The notes under the pieces are model-generated. The model saw only the letters and a list, made by a program, of their open reading frames with translations. It had not been told where the DNA came from and did not search any database. 64,000 nt of DNA from Crambe crambe (taxonomy: Eukaryota > Porifera > Demospongiae > Poecilosclerida > Crambeidae), in NCBI GenBank assembly GCA_963924555.1, contig OZ004581.1:6487338-6551337 (forward strand). The letters are read 5' to 3'. Below are positions 1 through 11,559 of the stretch, in pieces. Both the position numbers and the translations under genes were made by a program. The first letter of the stretch is position 1; every line of letters begins with the position of its first letter.

Positions 1-824
1 TTTCAAATTAGAGCTCATAAGCTCGAGGAGGTTTGAAAATATTTGACCCTACGGAATAGCCCCACCGTTCGGAATAGCCCCGCTTTATCTAGCTACGTAT
101 AGTGATCTGAAGGTGTTGACCTACACCAGATTAGTGTCGACCATGGAGTAGGAAAAATTGCCCCATCCTTGTAATTGCCCCACCTTACCTTACTGCTGAT
201 ACAAATTTCCAGAACAGTGGAAAACCTCTCTATTAAGGAACAAAAAGAGCTGGTCCCAAAGTGTCCTCTATATTATTAGCTACGTATATAGAGGTTAATG
301 CCATTGTACATACTAGAGCTTTTCTAAAGTGATTGTAATGTAATGTCACCTCACTACAAGATCTGCATAGCTAGAATTTTTATTCAGAAGAATCAGAACT
401 GTGGACATGGGTGTAACACATGATTAGATTCAGCATAGTAGCTGTACCACAGTGAAATTTTTAGCCAAGCTATATACATACTTGCATATTGATCATGATT
501 TTTAATTTTGCATGTAAATATGCATAAAAACATACATTTGGAGGCACTGCTGAATGACATCATGCATGTGCACTTTTTGTGTATGCTGTGTGGGCAGTCA
601 TATACCTGCATGAGCGATTATATTGTGAACCTTAAGAGAAAAAAGTTTTCAAGTTACACAATTCAAGAGTGAATTTATGAATACATTCATACAACCTATT
701 AACACCTACGTATGTATGGTCAGTTGGAATGGGCCCCTTATGCATGGTTTTGATAAGTGTGCACACCTCAATAATAGCAGTTGATGTGTTACAAAAACAG
801 TGGTCAGACATAGTCTACATAATC

Positions 825-1022
825 CAGTGGTGGATCTAGGAGTGGGCATTTCAGGCCCCCCCCCCCCCTTTTGGTGTGGCCACTTATAAGAATTACAGTG
901 GTGCATGACAATTTCCCTAAAAAGGGCCAAAGCCGGGTAAAAAAAATTTTCGCATGCAAGTGCGCAGATATTTTGCATTTATGTGCCCCCCCCCCTTTCT
1001 GAAAATCCTGGATCCACCACTG
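825..1022. mobile_element. MITE-like element with CAGTGG ends and 5-bp target duplication
   Basis: Termini are inverted: cagtggtggatctagga at the left and tcctggatccaccactg at the right. The interior carries two C runs and no coding potential. TAATC flanks both sides (820-824 and 1023-1027), which reads as a 5-bp target-site duplication. A second element with related CA(C/G)TGGCG ends and a 5-bp duplication lies at 19378-19814. The superfamily is unassigned; 5-bp duplications are known from Transib among others. Confidence 0.65.
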
Positions 1023-2405
1023 TAATCTATGTAGCTACCTACTTATCTAGCTATAGTGATCTGAAGGTGTGCTGACTATGGAGTAGGAAAAATGCTGCAT
1101 CATGCTACCTCACTAGCTAGGTAGCTATAAGACCACAGATCATATCAGCTGCCTCACTAGCTATAAGACCACAGATCAGATTAAATACAGACTAAAAGCA
1201 TCTACCCATCTTGTCATAAATCATGTCCCTCAGCTCTACTGTTGCCAAATAGCTAGCTAATTAGCTAGTGTCTCTGAGACTCTATGTCTACAGTTAATGC
1301 ATCCATTACAGATAGAGACTATACTGTAACAATTAAATCAAGTTATTTCCAAAAAATAGCTAGCTACGGACCTAAAAGTGTGTGGCAAAGATGAGTAAAC
1401 TGTGGTTATTCCAGGGGTGTAGCTGAGTGATATGGTTGAAATGCCACTATACTAGCTATAGCTTAAACATATTGCCATCAATAGAGGTTGAGGTGTGTCC
1501 TTATCTAGAATGAAGTCATATGCCTATCATTTTGAAGCACCATGGGTGATTTACAGGTGGGCTTTAGCAATTTTTTTTTCTTTACGCAGTTCAATGCTAG
1601 AACAATTAGCTATAGCATAAGGATGAACCAACTTAATATGAGTTAATACGAAGGTTACCCTAGGTTACCCCAAAATAATATTCTAGGTGTCCAGGGATTT
1701 AATTGTCAAGGGATTTTGCTCATTAATTTTTATGGCTGAGTTGTTACTAGCTAGTAGCCAAAATAACTGGTAGGCAGATGCTCTAAATGAATATTTGCAT
1801 AGTTCAACTATACTGGAGGCTACACCACTGTATATTCTGGAGAGTAAGCTCCCACATCTTTAGATATTAATTAAACAGTCTGGCATAGAGACATTAAAAA
1901 CCACCACACCTAATTACAGGTGTGGCTGATAAAGTGGGCATACCCATCCAAAATTTTTCCACACACAAGCACACCGGCCTGACCACTCAAAATTCTGCAT
2001 ATATACACCCCTGAGCTGTGGCTCAGTGATTGGTTATTAGTATCAATGTGTCATCTTCATCTTGGCATTATAGCTCAGTGTATGCGTAGTTCTAGTCTAG
2101 CCAACACATATAGTTGGGTGTGCTGTGCAGTGTAGAGATCGATATTCACAGCTTCTGCAGTATATGTAGCTATTATGCATGGAGGTGTGTACTCCTATCA
2201 AAGCAGTATTCTTGGGGGACCATTTCACCAGACCACAAAGTGTATATTCACAAATGCATGACAATCTGCTAATCAGTGTCTGCTACACAATGCACTCTGT
2301 GGCTGGCACGAAGTGACACCTATGATAACATTCCCATGCAGCACCCATGCACAAGAGAATCAGCTTATGGGGCGTTCAGACATGTCTACTGCATGCTCTC
2401 AAGGT

Positions 2406-2640
2406 TTCATCTAGGAATTTCACCTTGGGGGGGGGGGGGGGGAAGCTTACTGATGATGCGGCCTTAGGCCCACGCAAAGCGAAAAGCTTAGCTCTGAAGT
2501 ATCCCAAATTGGTCCTTAATTACTCCCTTTGGTGACTACATTAATAACCTGTAGTCACCAAAGGGAGTAGCCTTGGGGGGAAATTGGTTAGTTTGGGGGG
2601 GAAGCTTCCCCCCTGCACCACCCAGTCACTATATTCATAT
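2406..2640. repeat. Dispersed G-run repeat (partner at 38407)
   Basis: The string ggtttcatctaggaatttca followed by a long G run and gaagct(t/c)actgat is shared with 38407-38470. Both copies are followed by a gcggcc/gtggcc-type palindrome. The element ends are not resolved. Confidence 0.5.
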
Positions 2641-3520
2641 ATGGGCTCATGATAATTAGACTGTACTAGGGATGTGGCAACCGAAGCTGTATTGCAAAGG
2701 ACGGAATAAGAAGAATGAATATCACCCTTTCATTTGACCCACTATATTGGCTCACTTCACTCACAATTATACATAATATGAAAGTAGGGAGGGTCTAAAA
2801 ATGGAGTGGAGATATGTTAATACATTTCCAATGGGGAACAATTAAGGAATAATTATTAGAGGTGATTTCCATTTAGCAGAACAATAATTATTACTTTACT
2901 TAATATCAAAGTGTTCCTTGTGTCCAGCTCTTTGAGATGACTCCAAATAATATTATTGTCAAGTGTACACTTTTTTAAATCTTCAAAAAAAAAATTTTTT
3001 TTTAAGATGAAAAAGAAAAAGAAGTCATTAATATAATTTATTTTTTTTTTGAGGGGGGGGGGGGGGGCTTTCACAATTTACAATATACACAGCACTAACT
3101 GTGCCACAAAGGGACATCTTTACTTTACTGCATGATCGACCGAGATGGTAGACAAGTTAACAATCGTTTGCAAGTTAATGAGAAAAGCAGAGCCCCCCCT
3201 GCCCCCCCCCCCCCCCCCCCAGTATCTCTGCCACTGTTTTATAAACCTCTTTATTTTCTTTAGTAACCTACCAGGGTTTACTAAGAGCCTATGGCACCTA
3301 GTAAACCTATTATTGTAGCTAAAGGCACTTAATACCCTGTACTTCTATAGCTAGCTACTAGCTATAAATTATGCAAAAACAACAACAAAAAACGAACAAC
3401 AATTTCCAAACATCACTATAATTATGCCACATTATGAGTTTGTGTATTATACGTACATTGTTTAATTATTGACCCAAGAATCTAGTCAAAGCCAAAGCTG
3501 ATGATGTAATGAACTATTAA

Positions 3521-4526
3521 AGGGTAACTGACATGAAAAAATTATTTCTCAGTTTATTACATTTTTGTATGCCTACATTACTGGGAAGAAATATGACAAG
3601 CATTGGTTGAAGTTTCACTGAGAAAATAGCAGTAGAAGTTGGCCATTTCATTTACATCCTGTTTGGGGCGGGGCTTACTTGTGATGTCATAGAGGGAACT
3701 CATTGTACAATCTCTATTGCAAATGCTGGAGTCTGTATTTCACACATGGTTCAGTGTATTCCCTCCAAACTTTGCACAAGTTAATCTTAGAGTATGCTAA
3801 AAGTTATACCAAAATTTGAAGTTCATGACTATTACCAAAGGTGAGATATCCAAAGAATCACTTCAAAATGTAGAAACAAGCTCTCAGAGCTGATGACCAG
3901 CTTATCATGCTGTAGGTAGGGGGCTAGAATTCTCAGATAGACTTACTGGAGCATATGTGAGCTATACAGCACAAGGCATCATACCTACTGGTTGTTAAAC
4001 TAAGCCAGCTAGCCTAGCCATTAGGCATCATCTTTGTGCTGTATAGCTCACACATATCTAAGACAGCTCACACATACTCCAGTAAGTCTATCTAAGACTT
4101 TTAGGCCCCTACCTACAGCATACTTAGATTGGCCTCAGCTCAGAAAGCCTGTTTTTACATCTTGTATGTAGTGAAGGATAGCTCACCTTTGATCAGAGGC
4201 ATGGACTTTAAATTTTGTTACAGCCTTTAACATACCCTAGCATTTGTTAGTGCAAACTTTGGAATGGAAGTATCAAACCTTATGTGAAACACAGACTCCA
4301 ACATTTGTATTATTTTCAATAGAGATTGTACAATGAGTTCCCTCTATGACATCACAAGTAAGCCCCGCCCCAAACAGGATATAAATGAAATGGCCAACTT
4401 CTACTGCTATTTTCTCAGTGAGACTTCCACCAATGCTTCTCATATTTCTTCCCAGTAATGTAGGCATACAAAACAACCCAAAAATGTAATAAACTGAGAA
4501 ATAATTTTTTCATGTCAGTTACCCTT
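3521..4526. mobile_element. 1-kb fold-back element with AGGGTAACTGACATG ends
   Basis: The left end agggtaactgacatg (3521) is matched by its complement ending at 4525. The outer arms are inverted copies of about 240-260 bp (roughly 3521-3760 against 4270-4526). The centre (about 3900-4140) is itself a palindrome containing tgctgtaggtagggg and its complement. TTAA stands next to both ends, directly on the left and one base away on the right, so a TTAA or TA target is possible. No protein-coding region is present, so it looks non-autonomous. Confidence 0.75.
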
Positions 4527-4840
4527 TTAAGGGAAAGCGCTAAGCATGGTTACCTATTAGAGTCAACAAATTTACCGTCATAATATTGATGGTACTCTGA
4601 GAATCCAGTTAGGCAATTGGCATGCAGGCAATGTAACTTTCTCCTCATCTACTTTTTCGGCTTTGGCTTTGACATTGAGTCTTGATTAGATTCAATCAAA
4701 CTAGGTAGCTAGCTATAATACACAAACCCAGACTACTAAAGCTGTCCTGACAAACACAAAAATAATTATAAGAAGAAAATAAGGCAAAGAAAAAAGAAAA
4801 AAAAAAGAAAGACAAAAGATTGATTAGGGTCCATATACAG

Positions 4841-5159
4841 CTAGATGGGCACACAGTGAATGTTTTGAAAGCCAAAATAATTATGTGTTTGGCACAAGAT
4901 AATGTTGTCTGGTAGTGAGTTCCACTTGTGGATCACATTAATGAAGTAATTGGTGTGGTAGTGGTCCATGGGATATGGGGACAGAACAGTGGCTGGCTCT
5001 TTCTGTGCACTCTTGATGGACGTGGGTAGGTAACTGAACAAATACAGTATAGGTGGAAATCTTATTGCAGACACAGAGTTGTTGAGTGACGAGTACAACA
5101 GCTCCTTTGCAAACTACAATAAATTGCTTAGAACACTGAAAGTCATGCTGCCATAGCAA
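4841..5159 (-). pseudogene. Possible LINE reverse-transcriptase C-terminal fragment
   Basis: On the - strand the frame ending at 4841 encodes a tail with the motif NYFINVIHKWNSLPDNI. This resembles the end of the reverse-transcriptase ORF in many animal non-LTR retrotransposons, where a phrase such as WN-x-LP-x2-(I/V) follows the polymerase domain. Nothing upstream shows polymerase motifs, so at best it is a short 3' remnant. The neighbouring 5' flank (about 5090-5365) is duplicated in tandem. The match is short and made from memory. Confidence 0.35.
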
Positions 5160-5370
5160 CAGGTCAGGCCAGTCACTTTTAGGGCTAAGTTAACCTTTGT
5201 ATTGCAGACACAGAGTTGTTGATAGGTCCTCCAGATTTTGAGTGACGAGTACAACAGCTCCTTTGCAAACTACAATAAATTCCTTAGAACATTGAAAGTC
5301 ATGCTGTAACTATACAGGTCCGTAGCAACCGGACAGGCCAGTCACTTTTAGGGCTAAGCTAACCTTTGAC
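5058..5370. repeat. Imperfect tandem duplication, about 150 bp x 2
   Basis: The string gcagacacagagttgttga, then gtgacgagtacaacagctcc, then caggccagtcacttttaggg, occurs twice in the same order. Copies run about 5070-5195 and 5204-5368, with a small insertion in the second copy. It may be the 5' side of the LINE-like remnant next to it. Confidence 0.7.
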
Positions 5371-5994
5371 CCTTATTTTATTAACACACTCATGCTAAGT
5401 GAACATTGAGCATAATAAATGAAGTAGCACATTGTGTAGCCACACCCACCACACCCACATTAATTAAATACACCCACGTCCTGGCCTAGCGCCTGACCAC
5501 TAAAGGTTTGCTTCCTATGGTCCTGGTATAGTGTAATATTTGCCTTGGCCTTCTTGACCACACTTCTCATGCTATAATTATTACACATACGAACAGCACT
5601 CCATTACTATTACACATTACATGGTATAAGACCTTTCTTCTTACAAGAGTGAAGCGAGGTCTTTCAATTTTAGCCTATACGTAGCTATGGCAAGCAATTG
5701 ATGCCAGGATTTCTTCTCACTTTATGCATGAAGCTACTGATTTTTTTTATTTTGATTAATTTTCATGGTCATATTCAACAATAAAAAAAAAATTAATTAC
5801 ATGAAAATTAATTACCTTGTACAAAATAGTGTAAAAGCTAATTACGAGCTTTAATGAAAATAAAAATAATTATTGAATTATTATCAATGAAAATTTCTGG
5901 TATATTATTACATACATGTACGTATAAACAACATGAACTATCTGCATGCATAGTAGAGCATACAAGATAAATATTGCTATGACTACAGTCTTGC

Positions 5995-6462
5995 GAGGGT
6001 GTCTAGATTCAGTGGAACATTGAAAGGAATACTGGAATGGAATACTGGAATCTAATATGTTCTGACCTTGGCTTCTATGTTCCATATGGGGGTATTAAAT
6101 CTGTGATGATTGCTAGCAACAATTGTACCAATTCAGATGCAGGAATCTCATAACATTCATCAGTGTGATGCAATTAAAGGTGGAACCGATGTAGGAGTGC
6201 ACAAGAGGACTTGTTTCTACTAGGTACTAAGTAATGAAAATACATATTTACGTAATTATCACTTGAAGGTAGCTAGTATATGCCTGGATAAATGGTACAG
6301 TAATAATGGGATGTGGATGTGGGATTCAGCAAGCTATTATAATGTCATTGAGATTCTGGTGCCTGAATTTGGTATTCTAGTCCACTATTCCCAGTCCAGT
6401 ATTCCATTCCAGTATTCCATTCCACTGTTTCCAATCCACTGAATCTAGACACCCATCTTGGG
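5995..6462. mobile_element. Fold-back element with (TGGAATAC)-rich arms
   Basis: The left arm holds gtgtctagattcagtgga followed by repeats of ggaatactggaat. The right arm holds the complement, ending in tccactgaatctagacaccc. The arms are about 60-80 bp and enclose about 330 bp of non-coding DNA. It ends some 190 bp before the promoter of gene A. Confidence 0.6.
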
Positions 6463-6651
6463 ACCACTTTTGTGAATAGGTGATTTTTACTAAGTTAGTG
6501 ATGTATCACATAACAGCTTTGGTGGCTATGATCCCTTGGGCCAATAGATGCAGAAGTGGTCCCCCACATAACGATACTAGCTGATATTGATACTTACGTA
6601 TTTGAATTTCCTGTGGGCACATGGTTTGCATGCGCAGGCACTGCAGACTGA

Positions 6652-6770
6652 TGCGCATGCGCAAATCATGCCCCGCGGAGTATAAAAATCAGCTATTTGC
6701 GCTTTGCGTGGACTTATCTAGTTCCATTAGGTTCTGTCGCTCGAGATTCAGCAGCAACTTAACGTTATAG
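6652..6770 (+). promoter_or_regulatory. Promoter and 5' UTR exon of gene A (TATA box, NRF-1-like palindrome)
   Basis: A TATA box (tataaaaat, 6681-6689) lies downstream of tgcgcatgcgca (6652-6663), which fits the NRF-1 consensus palindrome. Transcription would start near 6710. The exon ends aacgttatag at 6770, and a gtatgc donor follows. The string gagattcagcagcaactt in this exon (6743-6760) is repeated exactly before gene B (34783-34800), supporting it as transcribed leader. An intron of 57 bp (6771-6827, ending ttctgcag) separates it from the coding exon. Confidence 0.65.
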
Positions 6771-6859
6771 GTATGCAAAAGAACTATCTAAAATCATTTT
6801 ATGAATTGAGAATTATTCCTTCTGCAGATTTGGGCCGCAGATTGAAGATTACCGTAACC

Positions 6860-8167
6860 ATGCTTTCATTCGTCGTGCTCAGCGCTGTGCTAATTGCTAG
6901 CGCAACTGCTCAGATAAACATAGGAACTTGCTCGACAACTCAAATCGACAATTATATCCTCACTCTTACAAATGGAGAGACGTGCTTGAATGCTTCTAAT
7001 GCTATAATTGCAGGAGCCGGACGTCCTGGCATTAATGATGATGCTTATAATACATACTGCACTAGAGAATGTGGAGGTGCTGTTTCAACATATCTTCTTC
7101 TGAATTGTGGTGAAGGTGTTATACCAAGTGTTATTACTGCTTACCTAAGCTGCTTGCCGGCTACTGGCAGCACGTTGGGTCGTCGTTGCGTATCTACCCT
7201 GCCTGGTATTTTGAGTGCTGACATCCTCACAACTCTTGCTCCTTGTGGGAATTACAATTCAGCAACCCCTACCACCTGCCCAGCAAACTGTGCGGCTGGT
7301 CTTACAAGGGCAGTAGTTGGTGAACTTGGATGCTGTTTCCAAGCTGTCTACAATGACACAATACTACTAACAAGCTATCAAGCAGTTGGAGCGTTGAATG
7401 CATCTCAAGTTGCTTTAATAAACCAAATCAGGTATCCAACGCTTTGGTCTGCTTGCAATGTGAGCTTGGTGGCACAATGTGCTGTATCACCATATCCCAG
7501 AGATCCCAGATATATTATAGGTACCTGCTCAGCAACTGATTTTGGCACTTTCTTTGCTACAAGATCTACCTCTCAAACTTGCATAGATGATCTTACAAAT
7601 CTTAATCAATCGCTTGCTTTCCTTCGTACTCCTGCTGGTATGCAAACACTTGATAGAGCATGTACTCAGGAATGTGGTCGTCCTCTCCGAATGTTTTATA
7701 ACGACACTTGCCATGATGAAGCTGCAGCTCTTAATTTCGAAAACTCCTGTCTTCCATCCAATGGAAGGAGAGGCAATCGCTGCCGTTATGTGCTTGATCG
7801 CTCACTAGCTACTGATCCTGTGATTCTTAATCTTGGAAATTGTTTTACTTTTGATCCTTCAAATCCGAACAGTTCCTGTCCTGATGCCTGTAGAAATGCT
7901 CTATCTTCTCTATCCTCTGAATTTGGCTGCTGCTATCAAAGCATTTATGGTTCTACAGGATATTTAGATGCTTTGGTGATCGATGAAAAGATCACATTCG
8001 AAGAAAGGGGCTTCTGGTATGGGATTCGTAATCCGGCACTTTGGAGTAAGTGTTCAGTTACTTTTATGCCAGCATGTACTGGAGACCCTTTCTCTGCTGG
8101 CGCAGTTAAGTTTGTTGCTTCCTTCTCGGTTTTGCTTTTTGTCCTTGTAGCATCTTTAAATCTTTGA
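6860..8167 (+). CDS. Secreted GPI-anchor-type protein with two 14-cysteine modules, copy A
   Basis: 435 residues, function unknown, family not recognised. The start is set at the methionine of a clear signal peptide (MLSFVVLSAVLIASATAQ). The frame stays open 29 codons further upstream, but that part lies in the 57-bp intron and leader and has no counterpart in copy B. Residues 24-207 and 223-406 are two modules with 14 cysteines each. Their Cys-to-Cys distances are 18,25,4,12,15,12,19,11,4,14,1,40,8 and 18,27,4,12,13,11,20,12,4,13,1,40,8. Both modules share a CC pair followed by (Q/Y)-x-(V/I)-Y, and a phrase like IRNPxLWxxC. Seven N-glycosylation sequons are present (N44, N165, N180, N200, N249, N281, N337). 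The last ~20 residues are hydrophobic after a small-residue stretch (SAGAVKF), as in GPI attachment signals; there is no cytoplasmic tail. AATAAA lies at 8322. Closest relative in the window is copy B. An extracellular surface role is inferred only from this architecture. Confidence 0.88.
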   Translation: MLSFVVLSAVLIASATAQINIGTCSTTQIDNYILTLTNGETCLNASNAIIAGAGRPGINDDAYNTYCTRECGGAVSTYLLLNCGEGVIPSVITAYLSCLPATGSTLGRRCVSTLPGILSADILTTLAPCGNYNSATPTTCPANCAAGLTRAVVGELGCCFQAVYNDTILLTSYQAVGALNASQVALINQIRYPTLWSACNVSLVAQCAVSPYPRDPRYIIGTCSATDFGTFFATRSTSQTCIDDLTNLNQSLAFLRTPAGMQTLDRACTQECGRPLRMFYNDTCHDEAAALNFENSCLPSNGRRGNRCRYVLDRSLATDPVILNLGNCFTFDPSNPNSSCPDACRNALSSLSSEFGCCYQSIYGSTGYLDALVIDEKITFEERGFWYGIRNPALWSKCSVTFMPACTGDPFSAGAVKFVASFSVLLFVLVASLNL

Positions 8168-8327
8168 AAACATTGAGGATTAGAGCCATATAGCTTAGTT
8201 AAAGTACTGTGTATATTACGGAGTTAGCTAATAGAAATTTACTTAATCTTTTATATATTATTGTACGCTGATTTTTAAAAAAAATGCTATTAATTTGTTA
8301 CTGCAAGCAGCCATGGCAAAGAATAAA

Positions 8328-9350
8328 AACTGCATGCAGTGGAGCAATTCTGTCCTTCATAATTATAGAGTAGTTCTTAGGAAGGATGTTAATTTATCCT
8401 TTCAGTTTACACTAAGACGCGCGCGTTAATTACGTATTCACTTCCTGTCTGGTGGCTTGTACTAGGTCAATGGAGTGGAATTGACTTTTAACATTACTGT
8501 ACTTTACCTGTGATATCTCAGAAATGCTTTCAGCTAGTGCTTTCATTTTTTGATACTTACTAAATGAAAGGTTGGTGATCATTCTCTTTACCTTTAATTC
8601 AGCAAAAACTCAGTGCCCTCTCTGATGTGGCAGGGCTAACTAGTGAGATTTCGGCATGGGTACCTATCTTCAGTACACCGGACATCTCGATGCTAAATGG
8701 ATTGGGCCTTTGATACTTTGCATGTGGATAGCCAACAGTATGAACCATATAATCATGCAAGTCTAGCTTGAAAATACACTGAACTGCAGGACAATGAAAT
8801 GTCACAAAAAATCACTTATTTTGGAGTGACACAGCAAACTTTCTACTCATAAAAGGTTTCTGAGACTTGAATGGAGGCTTAACTAGCCCTTTCTTTATAG
8901 TGTAGAGCAATCAGATTGTTTGTATGTTAAACCAATAAAAAGTTATACAAGTTTTATTGGCACTACCTTTCCAACTTTCTCCAAACTGGTCAACTTTAGT
9001 ACACCGGACATCTCGATGCAAATGGTAAATTTTAAGTTGCTATCTGATCCACACAGTTTGAACTTTAATATGATATGATAAGATATGCACAAAACCTTGT
9101 CATAAATGAAATATGACTGTTGAAAAGTATAGAAAATATCACAGTTGTGATGTCATCAAAACGTCAGGTGTAATTTGATACGTGGTTTGTGGCTACAGCT
9201 CAATAGAACAGGTGGTCATTAAAATAACATATCCCAATCTCTACATCACGTGAAGCCTTATGAAACGTCATCAACATGACATTCCACAATCAGGTACTTA
9301 ACGCATCTTACAGCTAGCTATTCGTCTCTGGCTACATGTACAGGGTTTTG
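8328..9350. repeat. Intergenic with a dispersed direct repeat (caccggacatctcgatgc)
   Basis: The string agtacaccggacatctcgatgc occurs at about 8671 and again at about 8999, each near the word caaatgg or ctaaatgg. A weaker match of surrounding sequence suggests two copies of one diverged element. No gene is seen. Confidence 0.45.
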
Positions 9351-9511
9351 CAGAATCTTTGCAACAGAACAACTTGAAGACTGAAGACCCATGCAAGACC
9401 GTTCCTTATTTGGAAGTAGTAGCAGAGTAGTGGTAGCTAGAACAATAGGCCTGGACCACACTATCATAACAATTTGAGCATATTCTTGTTGCAAAGATTC
9501 TGCAAAATCCT
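9351..9511. repeat. Fold-back repeat
   Basis: The arm cagggttttgcagaatcttt-gcaac (9351 on) is matched by gttgcaaagattctgcaaaa-tcctg ending at 9511. The arms are about 25 bp and the spacer about 110 bp, non-coding. It is probably a small non-autonomous element. Confidence 0.6.
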
Positions 9512-9657
9512 GAAATATTCATATAGTCCAAATTACCTATATTCATACGTAGTCAATAAGTACTTATGGTAGCACATGCAGAGTTTGGCTAGCTAGCTAC
9601 GTATACATTAGAATGTTTAGCTTTCAAACTAATGCTGTATACAGTCATAGTGTACAG

Positions 9658-9724
9658 TAGCCTCGTACCCAGGCCCGCTTTTTCATGGGGCCCCGCGAAA
9701 AAAGCGGGCCTGGGTACGAGGCTA
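9658..9724. mobile_element. 67-bp hairpin mini-element with exact 9-bp target duplication
   Basis: The arms tagcctcgtacccaggcccg and its complement are separated by a short loop. The flanks are identical: agtgtacag at 9649-9657 and 9725-9733, a 9-bp target-site duplication. Partial relatives beginning tagcctcg or agcctc occur near 20702, 20893 and 39178. It belongs to the TAG(T/C)CT hairpin group described in the findings. Confidence 0.85.
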
Positions 9725-9877
9725 AGTGTACAGTAACTAACAAAAAATAGCTATATAGTCACACAATTATCTTAGCAAGGTGGCTATAGCTAACAATATG
9801 TGATACAATGAATCCAGTTCCTTTCTCACTTTCATTGAGCAATCCCTAATTTCCATACCCTTCTGGTGAAGTACCTA

Positions 9878-9978
9878 TACCGTATAGCGCAAAATTTCGT
9901 GGTTTTGCAAATAATTATTTGCAAAAACCACGAAATCCACGAAAATTTTTACCCACGAAAATATCGCGCTATACGGTA
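9878..9978. repeat. Hairpin element with ACCGTATAGCGC ends
   Basis: taccgtatagcgc at the left and gcgctatacggta at the right enclose a central inverted repeat built on aaatttcgtgg. A relative containing ttttcgtggatttcgtgg lies at about 61228-61380 in the beta-lactamase intron. It is non-coding. Confidence 0.7.
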
Positions 9979-11555
9979 AATTTTATCAGAAACTTTGAAA
10001 GAGGGTTTTGCAACAAAACTCCTTCAGGTACCATCAGAGGTGTTGGAAGCAAGATTTGATTGGTCAGGCCCGAATTGAAATGTAATCCCCAGACCACTGA
10101 AGCTCTAGCATCTTTCTTTTGTTTTTGATTGATGGCTACATGTGTACTTATAATAATTAATCCCAAAATATTGGTCAGGCCTGACCTGTTCCACCACCTA
10201 TGCCGTATGGGTATACCAGATATTCCATCCTTTGTATGTATAGAGTGCATAGCTAGTTGTCATCTCTCTTCTCTATATAGAGGTAGCTAATTATTAGCTA
10301 TGCATGCAGTCATCTTAACTTTGTGCATTTTTCCTTCAGAGGTTAGTGATGTGTTCATGCAGTTTTGAAGTGAGTGAGTCATAATTCTTGATATCCCATC
10401 AATGCAGTGTATAGAACTGACCTTTATCAGAACTAAGTACGTATGATTATGGAAATTCATGTCAATGATTTCATTTATTGTGGTTACATTTGAGGTGTGT
10501 GTGCAGGTAATAAATAAACAGATAAACCAAAATTCACTTGGGAGCTATGACGTCAGTTATGACAAGTGGAGAGGGGTTTGGGGGGAGGACTTCAGCAATT
10601 AACTGTCTAACCCTCAGCACACATACATATAAGGAACAATAAAGCACACAGCTATGATATGCTCTTATGGCTAAGAGTGCCAGTTACTGTGCGATTGTAT
10701 TGTGTGAGCTAATTTTTTTGAATTACATTTCAGATATTATACGTAATTCAATGCAATGTACGTAGCTAATTCTGTTAAGTACACAGTCTATATTTTCACT
10801 TTGAAATCAAAGTTGCATTGAGCTAACAAGAAACATACAGTTCACATTTTCATTTCAGCAATGGAGGGGGGCTCCACGGGGGGGGGGGGGGGCAAAGGGG
10901 CAATTGCCCCCCCCCCTTAACTTTCAAACATTATACACAATCACATCCATGGATGTGTAAATGTGTGAAGTCCTTGATAAAACCACAGATGGCCATGTTG
11001 CCATGTAGCTATTTCAATCAGCATGAAAAGAACTGAGCCTCTCAAAGAAGTTTGGTTGATGCTTGGGCAGAGACCCAGAAGAAAAGAACTAGCTAGGTCT
11101 GAAGAACTGACAGTTGATGGCTATAATTAAGCTATTGCAATTGTATCTTACTGTACCCATCACATCTTCAACATCAGAAAGAGCTTTTTCTACTTTGAGA
11201 CGAGTACTACGTATATGCGATCATCTATGACTGAAAAAAGATTGAACAATTGCATGATTATGTATAGCCACAAATCTATAACTGACGCTTTAAATTTATG
11301 CATAGCTAATTGCCAAGGAGTTTATTTATGCTAATGAAGAAATATATTTTGGAAACTTTCATACTTAGTAGTAACTTCATAGTCATGCAGATGTGTTCAC
11401 AAATTTTTCAATCGCTAATTAGTGGGTGCAGTCAAAAAAGTGGGCATGGCCAGGGAGAAATTCTTTTTGCCCCCCCCCCCCCCCCCCCCCAACTTCAAAT
11501 ACCTTCCTCCCCCCACACAGTTATACTCTCACAGTGTAACACGCCCTATATTGCA
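9979..11555. other. Intergenic, no gene seen
   Basis: AT-rich sequence with G/C homopolymers (10879-10893, 10905-10916, 11471-11490). No protein-like frame is present. The sequence ggcaaaggggcaattgcccc near 10892 is a local palindrome next to the C run. Confidence 0.5.
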
Positions 11556-11559
11556 CACA

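Larger units (their letters stand above)
1..3520. other. Intergenic, repeat-rich, no gene seen
   Basis: No reading frame here resembles a protein. It holds a CAGTGG-ended MITE (825-1022), several runs of G or C (for example 2427-2442, 3053-3067, 3200-3220), many TAGCTA/TACGTA palindromes, and a 49-bp hairpin at 2521-2569 whose arms read tactccctttggtgactaca and its complement. The phrase ttgccccaccttacctta near 175 recurs at about 17057, and agtgatctgaaggtgt near 100 recurs at about 1055, so both belong to dispersed repeats. Confidence 0.6.

Noticed and set aside
6773-6859. Upstream in-frame Met for gene A giving 29 extra residues
   Set aside because: It lies in a short intron between gtatgc and ttctgcag, is not conserved in copy B, and the downstream Met starts a clear signal peptide.
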